From Branchiostoma floridae (lineage: Eukaryota; Chordata; Leptocardii; Amphioxiformes; Branchiostomatidae): a DNA stretch of 64,000 nt. A model generated the notes under the pieces. The model made no database searches. It was not told where the DNA came from and saw only the letters and a program-made list of their open reading frames with translations. How positions within the stretch are numbered: position 1 is the first letter of the stretch; each line of letters begins with the position of its first letter. A program made the translations under genes and the position numbers. Positions 25,501-33,191 of this stretch are shown piece after piece. Location: positions 20,804,611 through 20,868,610 of the forward strand of contig NC_049986.1 of NCBI RefSeq assembly GCF_000003815.2. Direction: 5' to 3'.

Positions 25501-26000
25501 AAAACTATATTGACTATTGAAAGAACGTGTGTTCTTTGGTACCTGACTTCGGTTTGGGAGGTAAAAGGCGGTGGAAGGAGAAGGATGGGTTCAGCCTTCC
25601 AATACTGTGCCCTAGATACAGAGGCCCGGGGTAACAACCCCCTGCCCCGACCGCCTAAAAATTATGGAACTACCTTTATTTGCCTTTATCTGTAGTATGT
25701 TGTATTGTTGATCTAAGCTTGAATCTAAGTCTGAATGTTTTCCTGTGTTCCCTCCCAGGAGAGAAGCCCCACAAGTGTCTGGTGTGCGGCAAGGCGTTCA
25801 GCCAGTCGTCCAACCTGATCACCCACACCCGCAAGCACACCGGCTTCAAGCCCTTCGCCTGCGACACGTGTGGCCGCGCCTTCCAGCGCAAGGTGGATCT
25901 GCGCAGGCACAGGGAGACCCAGCACAACGTGCCGCCACCAGCTCCTGCGCATGCGCACCGCGTCAGCCCCACGGCGGAGATCCCCGTACATGCGCAGTAA
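10447..26000 (+). CDS. gfi1: Gfi1/Senseless-type zinc-finger repressor, complete gene
   Basis: Five coding exons (10447-10543, 11603-11791, 12166-12671, 16785-17013, 25759-26000) join through GT/AG introns in frame to a 420-residue protein. It starts with a SNAG domain, [13 protein letters not shown], the N-terminal motif that in Gfi1 and Snail proteins recruits LSD1/CoREST co-repressors. A proline-rich, poorly conserved middle (about 33-230) follows, then six C2H2 fingers at about 232-255, 261-283, 289-311, 317-339, 345-367 and 373-396, and a short tail. Six clustered C-terminal fingers plus SNAG is the GFI1/GFI1B architecture, and length matches human GFI1 (~420). Expected role: nuclear DNA-binding repressor in blood and sensory-cell fate (family knowledge). 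The start has A at -3. Introns are 1059, 374, 4113 and 8745 bp; the last two are full of repeats that copy exon edges. Confidence 0.93.
11603..11791 (+). CDS. gfi1: gfi1 coding exon 2
   Basis: The acceptor TTCATTTCACAG precedes 189 nt coding for an acidic, proline-rich linker (start [10 protein letters not shown]). The donor is CAG|GTGAGA. Both borders are phase 1, so exon 2 could be skipped without a frameshift. Low-complexity linkers of this kind separate SNAG and fingers in the family. Confidence 0.85.
12166..12671 (+). CDS. gfi1: gfi1 coding exon 3 (linker and finger 1)
   Basis: A long pyrimidine tract ending CTCCAG precedes 506 nt. It codes for the second half of the linker, including a histidine run and proline-rich PPPGGYPSP, then finger 1 ([10 protein letters not shown] ... 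HVRRSH) and the first residues of finger 2 (FACE). The donor is GAG|GTAAGA, phase 0. Downstream, its last ~12 bases plus the donor recur several times in the intron. Confidence 0.9.
12672..13440. repeat. Intronic copies of the exon 3 donor edge
   Basis: The real border reads GCTTGTGAG|GTAAGAA followed by TTTTTTCCTACTC. Decayed copies follow: GCTTGCCAGGTAAGAAG with CACTTTTTTCCTACTC (12797-12835), GCTTGCGAGGCAGGAAG with CCTTTTTCCTACTC (12913-12953), GCTTGTGAGGTAAAGAACC (13012-13045) and GCGAGGTAAGCAAC (about 13231). Copies are about 100-116 bp apart and share GTAGACG, CACAGTGAATG and ACTTACTGTAACGCTTG in between. A second two-copy repeat of about 190 bp, marked by GTGTCACACAG, covers 13090-13420. 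Confidence 0.75.
13441..14299. other. gfi1 intron 3, unique part
   Basis: No gene or repeat recognised. The overlapping short frames at 14080-14490 have no domains. Around 14100-14290 the sequence is CpG-rich and could be regulatory, but I see no specific site to support this. Confidence 0.3.
14300..14810. repeat. Tandem repeat, ~165-bp unit, three copies
   Basis: Units share ACTGGTGTAGGGAATAGTTT, AGACCGCTCAAGGTTGTA, CAGCAGCTGA and AAAGTATATTTCTAGTA. They begin near 14320, 14487 and 14652; the middle copy has lost several bases. Confidence 0.75.
15285..15840. repeat. Tandem repeat, ~180-bp unit, three copies
   Basis: TATCTTGTTGACACAA opens units near 15290, 15469 and 15651. Each continues with GCCCATGTCATCACGATACG, GCAGTAGGCAAGCAT, GATGGCGTTGTTG and CGTTACAAGGACCTGGTAC. 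Divergence is low, a few percent between the second and third copies. Confidence 0.85.
16335..16784 (+). repeat. Intronic copies of the exon 4 acceptor edge
   Basis: The true exon starts TTTCTTCCTGCAG|GTGTGCGACAAGACG. Three upstream copies of this border are visible: GTGCAACAAGACGTTCTGAC (16335), GTGCGTCAAGATGTTCCGG followed by CACGCCGTCAG (16442) and TTTCTTCCTCCAGGTGTGCG followed by ACAAGACG (16663-16690). Spacings are 107, 236 and 109 bp, consistent with a unit of about 108-118 and one copy disrupted by a G-rich insert at 16550-16570. Shared spacers include GTTAGACCTT, ACTTGTACA and CCGTTTGT. The copy at 16676 still has a full acceptor but reaches a stop after nine codons. Confidence 0.8.
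16785..17013 (+). CDS. gfi1: gfi1 coding exon 4 (fingers 2-4)
   Basis: The 229-nt exon starts [15 protein letters not shown] and completes finger 2, then encodes fingers 3 ([10 protein letters not shown] ... HLLIH) and 4 ([10 protein letters not shown] ... HTFIH) and ends one base into the glycine codon of the next linker (TG|EKP). The donor is CAG|GTGAGT. All zinc ligands are present. Both ends of this exon are copied into the adjacent introns. Confidence 0.92.
17014..17296 (+). repeat. Two tandem copies of the 3' part of exon 4
   Basis: The last 83 bp of exon 4 (from CACCCGCCC at 16931, finger 4) together with its donor and a CATT/CACT-rich tail recur at 17073-17154 and 17214-17296. The period is 141 then 142 bp. 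The first copy keeps the full finger ([10 protein letters not shown] ... HTFIHTG) in the frame of exon 4 with no stop, and ends in its own CAG|GTGAGC donor. The second copy is shifted by one base and the frame closes at 17267. No acceptor gives either copy a correct independent exon frame. Confidence 0.9.
17297..17463. repeat. CATT/CACT microsatellite
   Basis: Tetranucleotide run, mixed ATTC first and then pure ACTC for about 100 bases (17360-17461). It continues the tail motif present inside the finger-4 duplication units, so it probably seeded or grew from them. Confidence 0.9.
17464..22311. other. gfi1 intron 4, first half
   Basis: No gene recognised. Low-complexity tracts are a CT run (20100-20165), GGAT/GAAC-type microsatellites (20745-20805 and 21113-21145). 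A CpG-rich, unusually clean block at 19600-19745 and another at 21860-22020 have no coding frame and could be intronic enhancers; this is only a suggestion from composition. A pair of AGCCT..AGGCT MITE ends brackets 22046-22150. Confidence 0.35.
22312..23470. mobile_element. Inverted-repeat element with G/C-run ends
   Basis: The left end reads ACCGGTGTGACAGCGATCTC followed by G and C-runs, and the right end is its reverse complement, GAGATCGCTGTCACACCGGT. Just inside, both ends carry repeats of GCGATCTCG plus 6-8 C (22324-22415) or the complementary G-runs (23297-23455), with GATCACTAGC spacers. The 880-bp AT-rich core has no coding frame, so this is a non-autonomous element. I cannot identify a target duplication. 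The G-runs could form quadruplexes. Confidence 0.75.
23830..24115. promoter_or_regulatory. Candidate conserved regulatory block in gfi1 intron 4
   Basis: A GC-rich, repeat-free block with no open frame, unlike its AT-rich and repetitive surroundings. It contains AATCAATAACC and TTTAATTACGCCC, which resemble homeodomain/TALE and Antp-class sites, and a TAAAAGCGCGG stretch. I suggest an enhancer from composition and position only. Confidence 0.3.
24851..25034. mobile_element. Foldback MITE family A, copy 2
   Basis: Starts CTCTCGAAGCAGAGGTTAGG and ends CCTAACCTCTGCTTAGAGAG, flanked by TA on both sides (a possible TA target duplication). The arms are complementary through CTCCGGCTG, GTCGGGCTTTCTA and CTTGATG. 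It is collinear with 6844-7041. Confidence 0.8.
25759..26000 (+). CDS. gfi1: gfi1 coding exon 5 (fingers 5-6 and stop)
   Basis: The acceptor GTTCCCTCCCAG precedes the completion of the TGEKP linker, finger 5 ([10 protein letters not shown] ... THTRKH) and finger 6 ([10 protein letters not shown] ... HRETQH). A 24-residue tail rich in Pro, Ala and His ends at the stop. The linker between fingers 5 and 6 is TGFKP. Confidence 0.93.
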
Positions 26001-26038
26001 GGGTTTAGTCTAGAAACCATCGTTAGGTACACCCAGAT

Positions 26039-26211
26039 AATCTCCAAGCAGATCCTACGGTAGCATAAGATAGTATCAAAAGCTGCCAGAGGAGTGAAGC
26101 CGGCCTAGGAGTGTGTTTGGCTCCCAGTGGCTGATGACTCCCTTTGGCTAGCTGTACTCCTTGGCAAGCTTTGCTACTATCTTATGCCACTGGTAGGTCT
26201 GCATGGGGATC
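26039..26211. mobile_element. MITE family B, copy 2, in gfi1 3' UTR
   Basis: Opposite-orientation copy of 6521-6691, starting AATCTCCAAGCAGATCCTAC and ending GGTAGGTCTGCATGGGGAT. It lies only 39 bp after the stop codon, so it should be transcribed in the gfi1 3' UTR if the polyadenylation site is downstream. Confidence 0.75.
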
Positions 26212-26739
26212 AGATAGATTGTGATGAGCTCAAAACTGCTACTTTTGGGACGTAAATTAAAGTTTAACTGAAAAGTGTTTCTATTACGTTGACTTGAGTA
26301 TGCCAGTACAACTATGCTAATTGTAATGAACTAATTTATTATTGCTCATAAGTCATTTGTCTACATTTAATATGAATGTGTGATGAGTTTGATCAAAGTG
26401 GTATCACTTTTGAACTTATGTAGTAAATCAGCTTTTGATATAACGATGTCAGATTTTCAGCAAGAATGGATATTTGTTTGTTTTGTTTGTGTATTTGTGC
26501 AATCTTCAAAAGAAAACTAAAAGTGTTACAGTTGTATTAGCATTAGCATTTACATATAAGCCACAGTGTTCTATTTGCAAAGTATATGTTAGTAGCCCGG
26601 TACAAGGGAATACATGTGTTTGCGTTTCTTTTCTTTCCGGAGTATATCATCTGTTTTGTGTAACTGCGCCTGTAAATACGTAAAGTTTTGCTGAAACTCG
26701 GTGAACTATATGCAATCAGTATTGCAGATATATAGGTTG

Positions 26740-26855
26740 TTATAGAGAAGTTTATGTTATTATAGAGAACTCTAAGTTGTTATTAGAGAACTCTAAGTTA
26801 TTATCGGAGAACTTTAGATTGTTACTGGAGAACTCTGAGTTGTCATCATTGAAAT
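26740..26855. repeat. Short tandem repeat, ~27-bp unit
   Basis: Five degenerate units of the type TTGTTATAGAGAACTCTAAG lie in the presumed gfi1 3' UTR. Confidence 0.75.
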
Positions 26856-27146
26856 ATAAGTTGGACACTGCTAGTTAATTGTTTGAGAAATTTAGGTTCC
26901 TTTTTAAGAAATCTGACTTGACTACGAACTATGCCCTCAGCAAAGAAATCGACGATACAAACATGATATAAGCTGTTTAAACAAGGCAATGAAGTGCAAT
27001 ACGTAGTACCAGTAGGTTTTATGTAGATGATTAGATTTAAGGTCTTTAAGACAATGGTGTTTGTGATCATTATATAGAGTTAGAGCATTTTGTGTATTTA
27101 ATACATATCTGCAATTTCATTACATCATCATGCAATTTTACGACAC

Positions 27147-27152
27147 AATAAA
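27147..27152 (+). terminator. Candidate gfi1 polyadenylation signal
   Basis: AATAAA, about 1.15 kb after the gfi1 stop and in AT-rich context. It is the first perfect hexamer I find on this strand after the stop; the true site is not known. Confidence 0.4.
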
Positions 27153-27339
27153 AATTGGAAATTACGATGCAATATTTCATTCATTATGCACGAATTTGAT
27201 TAGATATTGACTATAGAGAAAGTTGATATTTTCGGGGAGGGGGTTAAGATTTTTTGAGTAGAGTTGACTAGAGTTCTTCGGTTGGTTTGGAGTGTTACAT
27301 CAATCGGAACCGCTCCTCATTATTTGATCCTCATTTGCT

Positions 27340-27850
27340 CTGAAACGCACTCACCCCTTCCCTGACCCGAACCTCCACCTTACATCTACTTGGAGATGAC
27401 CTCACTCCCTTCCTTCCCCGAAGCTGCCCCTTTTATCCCCTTGGAGATAACTTGCTTGGTAACAAGACACAAAGTGAAACATTAAGAACTGTTACAGAAA
27501 AGCGAGATGGTCGGAGAAAAGACTAGCAGTAAGACTAAGGAATGAGGTGACCCTGACCTTATCCGTTTCCTGGCTCAAACCCCTACCTTACATCTGCTTG
27601 GATATGACCTCACCCCTTCCATCCAGCATGGTATCCAGCCGTATTACAGTTCCCGAAAATTTTGTAGAGGACAGAAAAGAAACGGGAGCTATGATATGGT
27701 TATAATACGGCTCGATACCAGGCTATTCCCCAAGGCCACGAACCACCACTTTTCATCTGTTGAGGGTGACCTCACCGTTTCCTAGCCATGAACCTGCAAT
27801 TTACATCTTCTTGGAGATCAACTCAGCCCATCCCCGACCGTCCACTTCCT
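27340..27850. repeat. Degenerate array of TTGGAGAT motifs
   Basis: The phrase CCTTACATCTACTTGGAGAT followed by GACCTCACTCCC or relatives recurs near 27379, 27583, 27755 and 27800, with other DNA between. A 97-bp inverted-repeat element sits inside it at 27629-27724 (TGGTATCCAGCCGTATTA against TAATACGGCTCGATACCA). Confidence 0.55.
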
Positions 27851-27856
27851 ACATGT

Positions 27857-27974
27857 TCTCCAAGCAGAGGTCGGGTCACGGAGATAGAATTGACCTAGCT
27901 AGCTTCCCTCAAGCGAAATCTAGCCAGTAAAAATCCCAACCACTTCTATCTCCGCGACCCAACCTCTGCTTGGA
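27857..27974. mobile_element. Foldback MITE family C
   Basis: About 118 bp. The left arm is TCTCCAAGCAGAGGTCGGGT followed by CACGGAGATAGAA; the right arm is TTCTATCTCCGCGACCCAAC followed by CTCTGCTTGGA. The terminal 14 bases match family A but the interior is unrelated, so families A and C share ends only. Confidence 0.75.
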
Positions 27975-28194
27975 ATACCTCCCAGTCCCACAGTCCAGTC
28001 GTACCTACCGGTGCCAGATCGATACGGTATGACACCACATGAATCCACCCAAAGTGCACGGCTTTTAAGTCCTGCGTGTCGCCTGCCAGCGGACGATTGA
28101 AACGAAAATATCGTTAAGCGCGTCTCCTGAGAAATTAGACGTTCCCATTCATTAGGAGGTGGGAGTGCGAGGGTCAGGAGGGGGCGGGGCCGGG

Positions 28195-29400
28195 ACGTGT
28201 CAGATTTACCGGCGGATCGAAATCTCGGCCCGCGGCTCGGAGGGACGGGTCCGGAGGGAACAGGTGGAAGAGACAATTGGCCTAGTTTATTATGGTTGGG
28301 ACATGGAAGTCATCTCAATCCTTGGTGTACCTGTAAATAAAATACAAAAAAAACGGACAAGTTCGACAACGGATAACCTCCTTGGCAATACAGTACAATA
28401 ACAGGATAGTGCAGATTTGCCCCGGACAATTGTAGTTTAACAATAGGGTTTGAGGGTGCACAATTGACAATGTATGTAACACTGGAAGATCCAGATATAG
28501 ATGCAATTGTCTCCGTGTATGATTTTTGCCGTTTGGGACATCCAGGCCGAAGACAAAATCCAGATCCAAAACTTAAAACTGGATCTATCATGCAAGCGGA
28601 TCGAAATCTCGGCCCGCGGCTCAGAGGAGTGGGTCCGGGGGGACAGGTGCGTGCGTCTGGGATAGACAATTGTCCTAGTTAATTATGGCTGGGTTCATCT
28701 TCAATGTACGACGTGGAAGAGATACATGCAGTAGTCTATGGAGTAGATGAAAGAAAGGAAGACCAACAACTGGGTAGTGCAGATAGTTTGACCCGGACAA
28801 CTATGATTCAACAATAGGGTTTGAGGGCATACGATTGACGTTTAAGTAACACTGGGAGATCCAGAGACAATTACCATTAGCTAGCTTATAACATTTGCCG
28901 TTTGGGACATCCACGCCCAAAATAAAACCCAGACCCATAAAACTGGATCTCTCAAGCAAGCGGATCGAAATCTCGGCCGGCGGCTCGGAGGAGTGGGTCC
29001 GGGGGGAGAGGTGCGTGCGTCTGAAGAGAGACAATTGCCCTAGTTAATAATGGCTGGGACATGGGTCTCATCTTCACTGTACGTGTAGAAGAGATAGATG
29101 CAGCAGAAAAACTCTGAGAGGTGACACCAGGAGCATGACAGAGCAAAGCTCGTACCTTTAGATGTACTAGTTCCGAACAAATGCAATACAATAACGGGAT
29201 AGTACAGATGGCACTGACTGTAGCGGTAAACGTTCAGTTCAGTTCGGTTCATCCTCTGAGAGCGCACGATTGACCGTCGAACACAGGGAGATCCAGAGAC
29301 AATTGCCCTAGTTTATAATGAATGCTTGCCGCTTGGCCCAAGACAAAATCCAGACCCAAAACTTAAAACTGGATCTCTCGAAAGGTAAAACACAAAGGTG
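28195..29400. repeat. Tandem repeat, ~380-bp unit, about three copies
   Basis: GCGGATCGAAATCTCGGCC occurs at 28212, 28596 and 28970. Each is preceded by CAAAACTTAAAACTGGATCT or a relative and followed by GAGACAATTG.CCTAGTT.AT and TATGGCTGGGACATGG. The part with TTTGAGGG..CACAATTGAC and GGGAGATCCAGA is also shared, and a last partial unit reaches 29386. Large units like this are unusual next to the short minisatellites elsewhere in the window. Confidence 0.85.
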
Positions 29401-30977
29401 CCCTATGTCACAATGATAGCGACATCGGGCCCGTTTCCTTGTAATAAAACCCTTGATGAACTGATCGCAATAAAAACAGTACGACAACTATTGTACGATG
29501 ACAGGGCGTGCGAGAGAGAGAGCACATGCGTTTGTGTAACACCGATTGAGGAGAGGCAATTGGCCTAATTTATGACGGTAGCGACAGCTACTTTCACTAT
29601 TGCAAGACGTCAACAACTATGCAATCCGAGTCAACGTTAACCCTTGCAACAAAGCTTGTATCGCATAACGCTTGTTTTATAAAGTATTTATAGTACAAGC
29701 GGCTAAAGGTGATGATCCACACACACAGAGGAGGACAGATACTATTACAAGTAACGTGATGTAGTTTCTTAATTTGTGGCTCTACTCAAACACGGGTGAG
29801 CAGGTCTAGGTGAACGTTAGCTTTAGCAATAGGGAGCAGAGACAGAGTACAGAAAGTTACTCCAAGAACGACAGTCTGTCCGATGGCGAACTTGGCACTC
29901 GCCCTACCCTAGGCGACATCGCGTTACACTATAGCAGATGAAAGTAGCGCCCATTCTTTAATCACTGGACAGTCCGCCACTTAATCAAGCAGACAGGACA
30001 GAAAAAGGTGAGACGAAAAGTGGAGCAAAGCCGAGAAATAATGAAGAAAACCTTTCCCCTGTTCATCAATTAAGCGGCGAAGTGGATGGGACGAGGAAAG
30101 GCAATTTCGGGGGCATGTACGGGTGTCGCTGGGAGGGACCACCTCCAATCACTACAGACCATTTACGCGGAAAAATCACTGGCCGGCACGGAACATCGCA
30201 TGCAGCGCTCCAATTTTCTCATCGCCAAGTCTTGTGGGGGACGTCTTTAGCCAGACCTACATCCTTCCCTTTACTAAGACGCCCCGTGGCGACACCATAA
30301 GGATGTATTGTGTGGTGATGTCTCCCCATTGTTCCGTGCCGAACCCGGCACGCGTGCGGCTCGTACCTGATTTAATGGCACCCCGGATTAATGATGCTTA
30401 ATTGACGAGATTTATCCGGGCAGAGTTAAGTGGGGGTGAATTGATGGCAATCGATGGGGAGGTGTTTTAGAGAAGCGAAAATCAAATTTATAGATTTCAT
30501 TTTCCTCATAATTCTTGCGCCGCGCGGACAGGAGAAGAGCGAGATCGAAGTTTGCAATACCGTAATGAAGAGCTCTGATATGAAATATAGATATCAGTAA
30601 ACTCGGATTCATTAGCCAGAAAGGATTTATTCAGAGCGGCAGGGTTGACCACATTAGGGTGTATCGGATTTCGCTCCTGTTTATCGGAAGATTTTTGACA
30701 GTTTTTCAATAAAAATATCCCGAGATTACTTTGTGTGATTTCCGACTAGCTCCGGACCGTCCAACGGTTCAGGAGGTCACCCAACATCGATGGCTTCCAG
30801 GGTCCGAGTTCGTAAAGTGATTCGTAGAAAAGGTTTTGGACACGCGAAATGGAAGCACATGATTTACTAGATGGTCACTCACGCTGGATGTTACGGTAAC
30901 GCAGAGTGCAGAAATGTACATGGCAATCAGAGATGGCAGACTTCACCCCCTTTACGTAGGTTAGAAATAGGTGCATA
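29401..30977. other. Intergenic, with a candidate regulatory block
   Basis: No gene recognised. The block 29990-30480 is clean of repeats, GC-balanced and contains several homeodomain-like cores (GGATTAATGATGCTTAATTG). Its open frames have no domains. I note it as a possible conserved element between gfi1 and CRYZ. Confidence 0.3.
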
Positions 30978-31205
30978 TTAGCACATACACATACACACGC
31001 TCACACACACATACACATGCAACCACAAACACACAGACACACACAGACATGCGGGCACAGACACACAAGCACAGACAACACACACACACACACACACACA
31101 GAAACGCAAGCACATACACATACACACACACAAGCACAGACAAACACACACACAAGCACACACACACACACACACAAGCACACACACACACACACACAAG
31201 CACAG
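30978..31205. repeat. CA microsatellite with interruptions
   Basis: Continuous CA-rich run with scattered GCACA and AGACA interruptions. The five overlapping frames in it are artefacts of the repeat. Confidence 0.95.
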
Positions 31206-33029
31206 ATGGAGAAAGAATGGGAGGAAACAATGAGAGAGAGAAAGAGAGTTACATCACTAAGTAAACAACACACATTATAACATTTTGGGAAATCTGGTTC
31301 ATTGATAGTCAAACACACAAAAGCGCAATGGTATCTTCTTGTTCTACGTCATATGATGAGAATTTGAATCTGGTAGTCCCTTGGGAAGACACAATTTACA
31401 GTATATCTAAAAATGTAACTGCTATGCAACAATTTTCGACTTAAAAATTATCACTAAGCAACTTCGATCTTAACACCATGTCGAGGCACTGTGCAGGTTA
31501 TAGTTTGGAAACTTTATAACGTCTGTCATTTTGTCATAGACAAGGTTGCTGAGCAAAGCAAAATTTGCTCTATTTATATCCTAACAATTACTTTTACGAT
31601 ATGATGAGTTCCCTACATTAATTTTTTTTCATCAACATTTTATGGGTGCAAATCATAAAAAAATCTGTATGACTTTAAGCTAATTTATAGAATTATTTTA
31701 TATGAGATACAACACTTTGCCCATGTTTCATTTTCATATTACCATTTCACCATTAATGTCTCTTTTTTTCACCATTTAATGAATGCACACTATGACAACC
31801 AGTGAGACTTAGAACCAAAGTACAGAATTAGTTTAAATGGTGAACACAACTTTGCCAACTGCAAACTTGGTTCCCATTATGCCCTCTTTCATATTTTTAC
31901 CATTTCACCATTAAATGAAATTCAATGCACATCATGTTAAATTTTCAAACTGCAGTATGGCATTAGTTTAACATCCATTGGCATAATACCGGTCGGTTTA
32001 CTGCAATTTCTCAAGCAATGCTAATTTGGCAAATGATCAACGCATCATTTTCTCCAGTTACATGTTGCTGTTACAGCTTACCTTTGCCACTTCTTCTGTG
32101 TAAATTATTTTGTCTCTCTGGTCCTGCTAAAAACATAATATCGTAATTAGAACACACCGCGGAATTGCACGGAGAACGGGCGCGTGGTTGGAAGGGGGTG
32201 CACTATACCGGTCGAACGAAACACGGCACAATTAACTGCCGCTATGTACCTTTATACATCCTCTGTTGTTCCTTTCTTTCCTGTTAGTAGTTGCACAAAA
32301 CAAAAATCTGCATGAGCATACAAAAAGTCATGAGAAAATGGGCGTATACTGACAAGAATTTTCATTTAATTTTGGTCCGTCACAACCGCTATGACGTAAA
32401 ACTTTACTGCTGGCCGTAGCATTAAAAATGGCGGGAAAATGGCGGCGTACGTTCAATTTGACCCATTCAGCCGTAGATCCGGGCGATAATGCAACGGTTC
32501 CTCACACTTTTACACGAGTTGTAGGTCACCAAAAGAAATTCAAGATTGCTGTTGAATCATGCTTGTCTTGTGCCGTGAGCACATGTGATTATTATCTACA
32601 AATCTGGCGATGAACGTGACAGTGTGTTTGTCCCACGACGAGCTCGCCTGCCCCGAAAATGACCTGAAAACTTTTGGCCTTGTTGTCTTCGAATGCATTG
32701 TTATCGATGCTTTGTAAATTATGTATTGGACACCTAGATGTCTGAAGTGTGCATACCTCAGAAATAACTATTGTTGCATGTGTAGATCTCTTTAAGTTCC
32801 ACTATTTTTAATCGACCGGTATAAGGCTTATGACCGGTATTATGCCAATGCATGTTATATGGTGAGCACAACTTTCCCATGAACTTTTCATACCCCAAAT
32901 AGCAATTACTCAAGCAAATGGATATGGTTTTGGAAATGATCAGACGCTGCAGATAACAACTGTTATCTTAAGTCAGTGACTGTTTCCATGCACATTATGA
33001 TAATCTTTAAACTGAAGTACAGCATTACT
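31206..33029. repeat. CRYZ 3' flank with copies of the last exon end
   Basis: The stop-codon region of CRYZ reads on this strand TTATACGGTGAGCACAACTT followed by TGCCCATGG. Related blocks follow at about 32847-32885 (TATATGGTGAGCACAACTTT), 31840-31885 (AATGGTGAACACAACTTTGC) and 31700-31725 (ACAACACTTTGCCCATG), together with a shared CAAGCAA..GGCAAATGATCA segment at about 32008 and 32918. A pair of inverted motifs, TATACCGGTCGAA (32199) and TCGACCGGTATA (32813), suggests a MITE inserted in one copy. No gene is seen. Confidence 0.5.
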
Positions 33030-33191
33030 TTATACGGTGAGCACAACTTTGCCCATGGCAGACTTAGTCTCTATGATGTCCTTATGGGCCTCAGGAGCCT
33101 GTTCCAGGCTATACTCCCTCCCCACAACAGGGTTCAGGGTGCCCTGGGTGAAGCCTGCGTACAGGGCTGCCACTGTCTCACCGAGTTCCGT
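33030..33191 (-). CDS. CRYZ: CRYZ coding exon 8 (C-terminus)
   Basis: The acceptor GTGCCTTCCAG precedes 53 codons and a TAA. The residues [19 protein letters not shown] and [18 protein letters not shown] match the conserved C-terminal part of zeta-crystallins (helix, LNPVVG, then the AHxDII segment). The phase is 0, compatible with both versions of exon 7. Confidence 0.9.
   Translation of the reverse strand, partial: TELGETVAALYAGFTQGTLNPVVGREYSLEQAPEAHKDIIETKSAMGKVVLTV

Noticed and set aside
30961-31318. Five overlapping frames with long Cys/Val or His/Thr runs
   Set aside because: They are translations of an interrupted CA microsatellite, not cysteine-rich or histidine-rich proteins.
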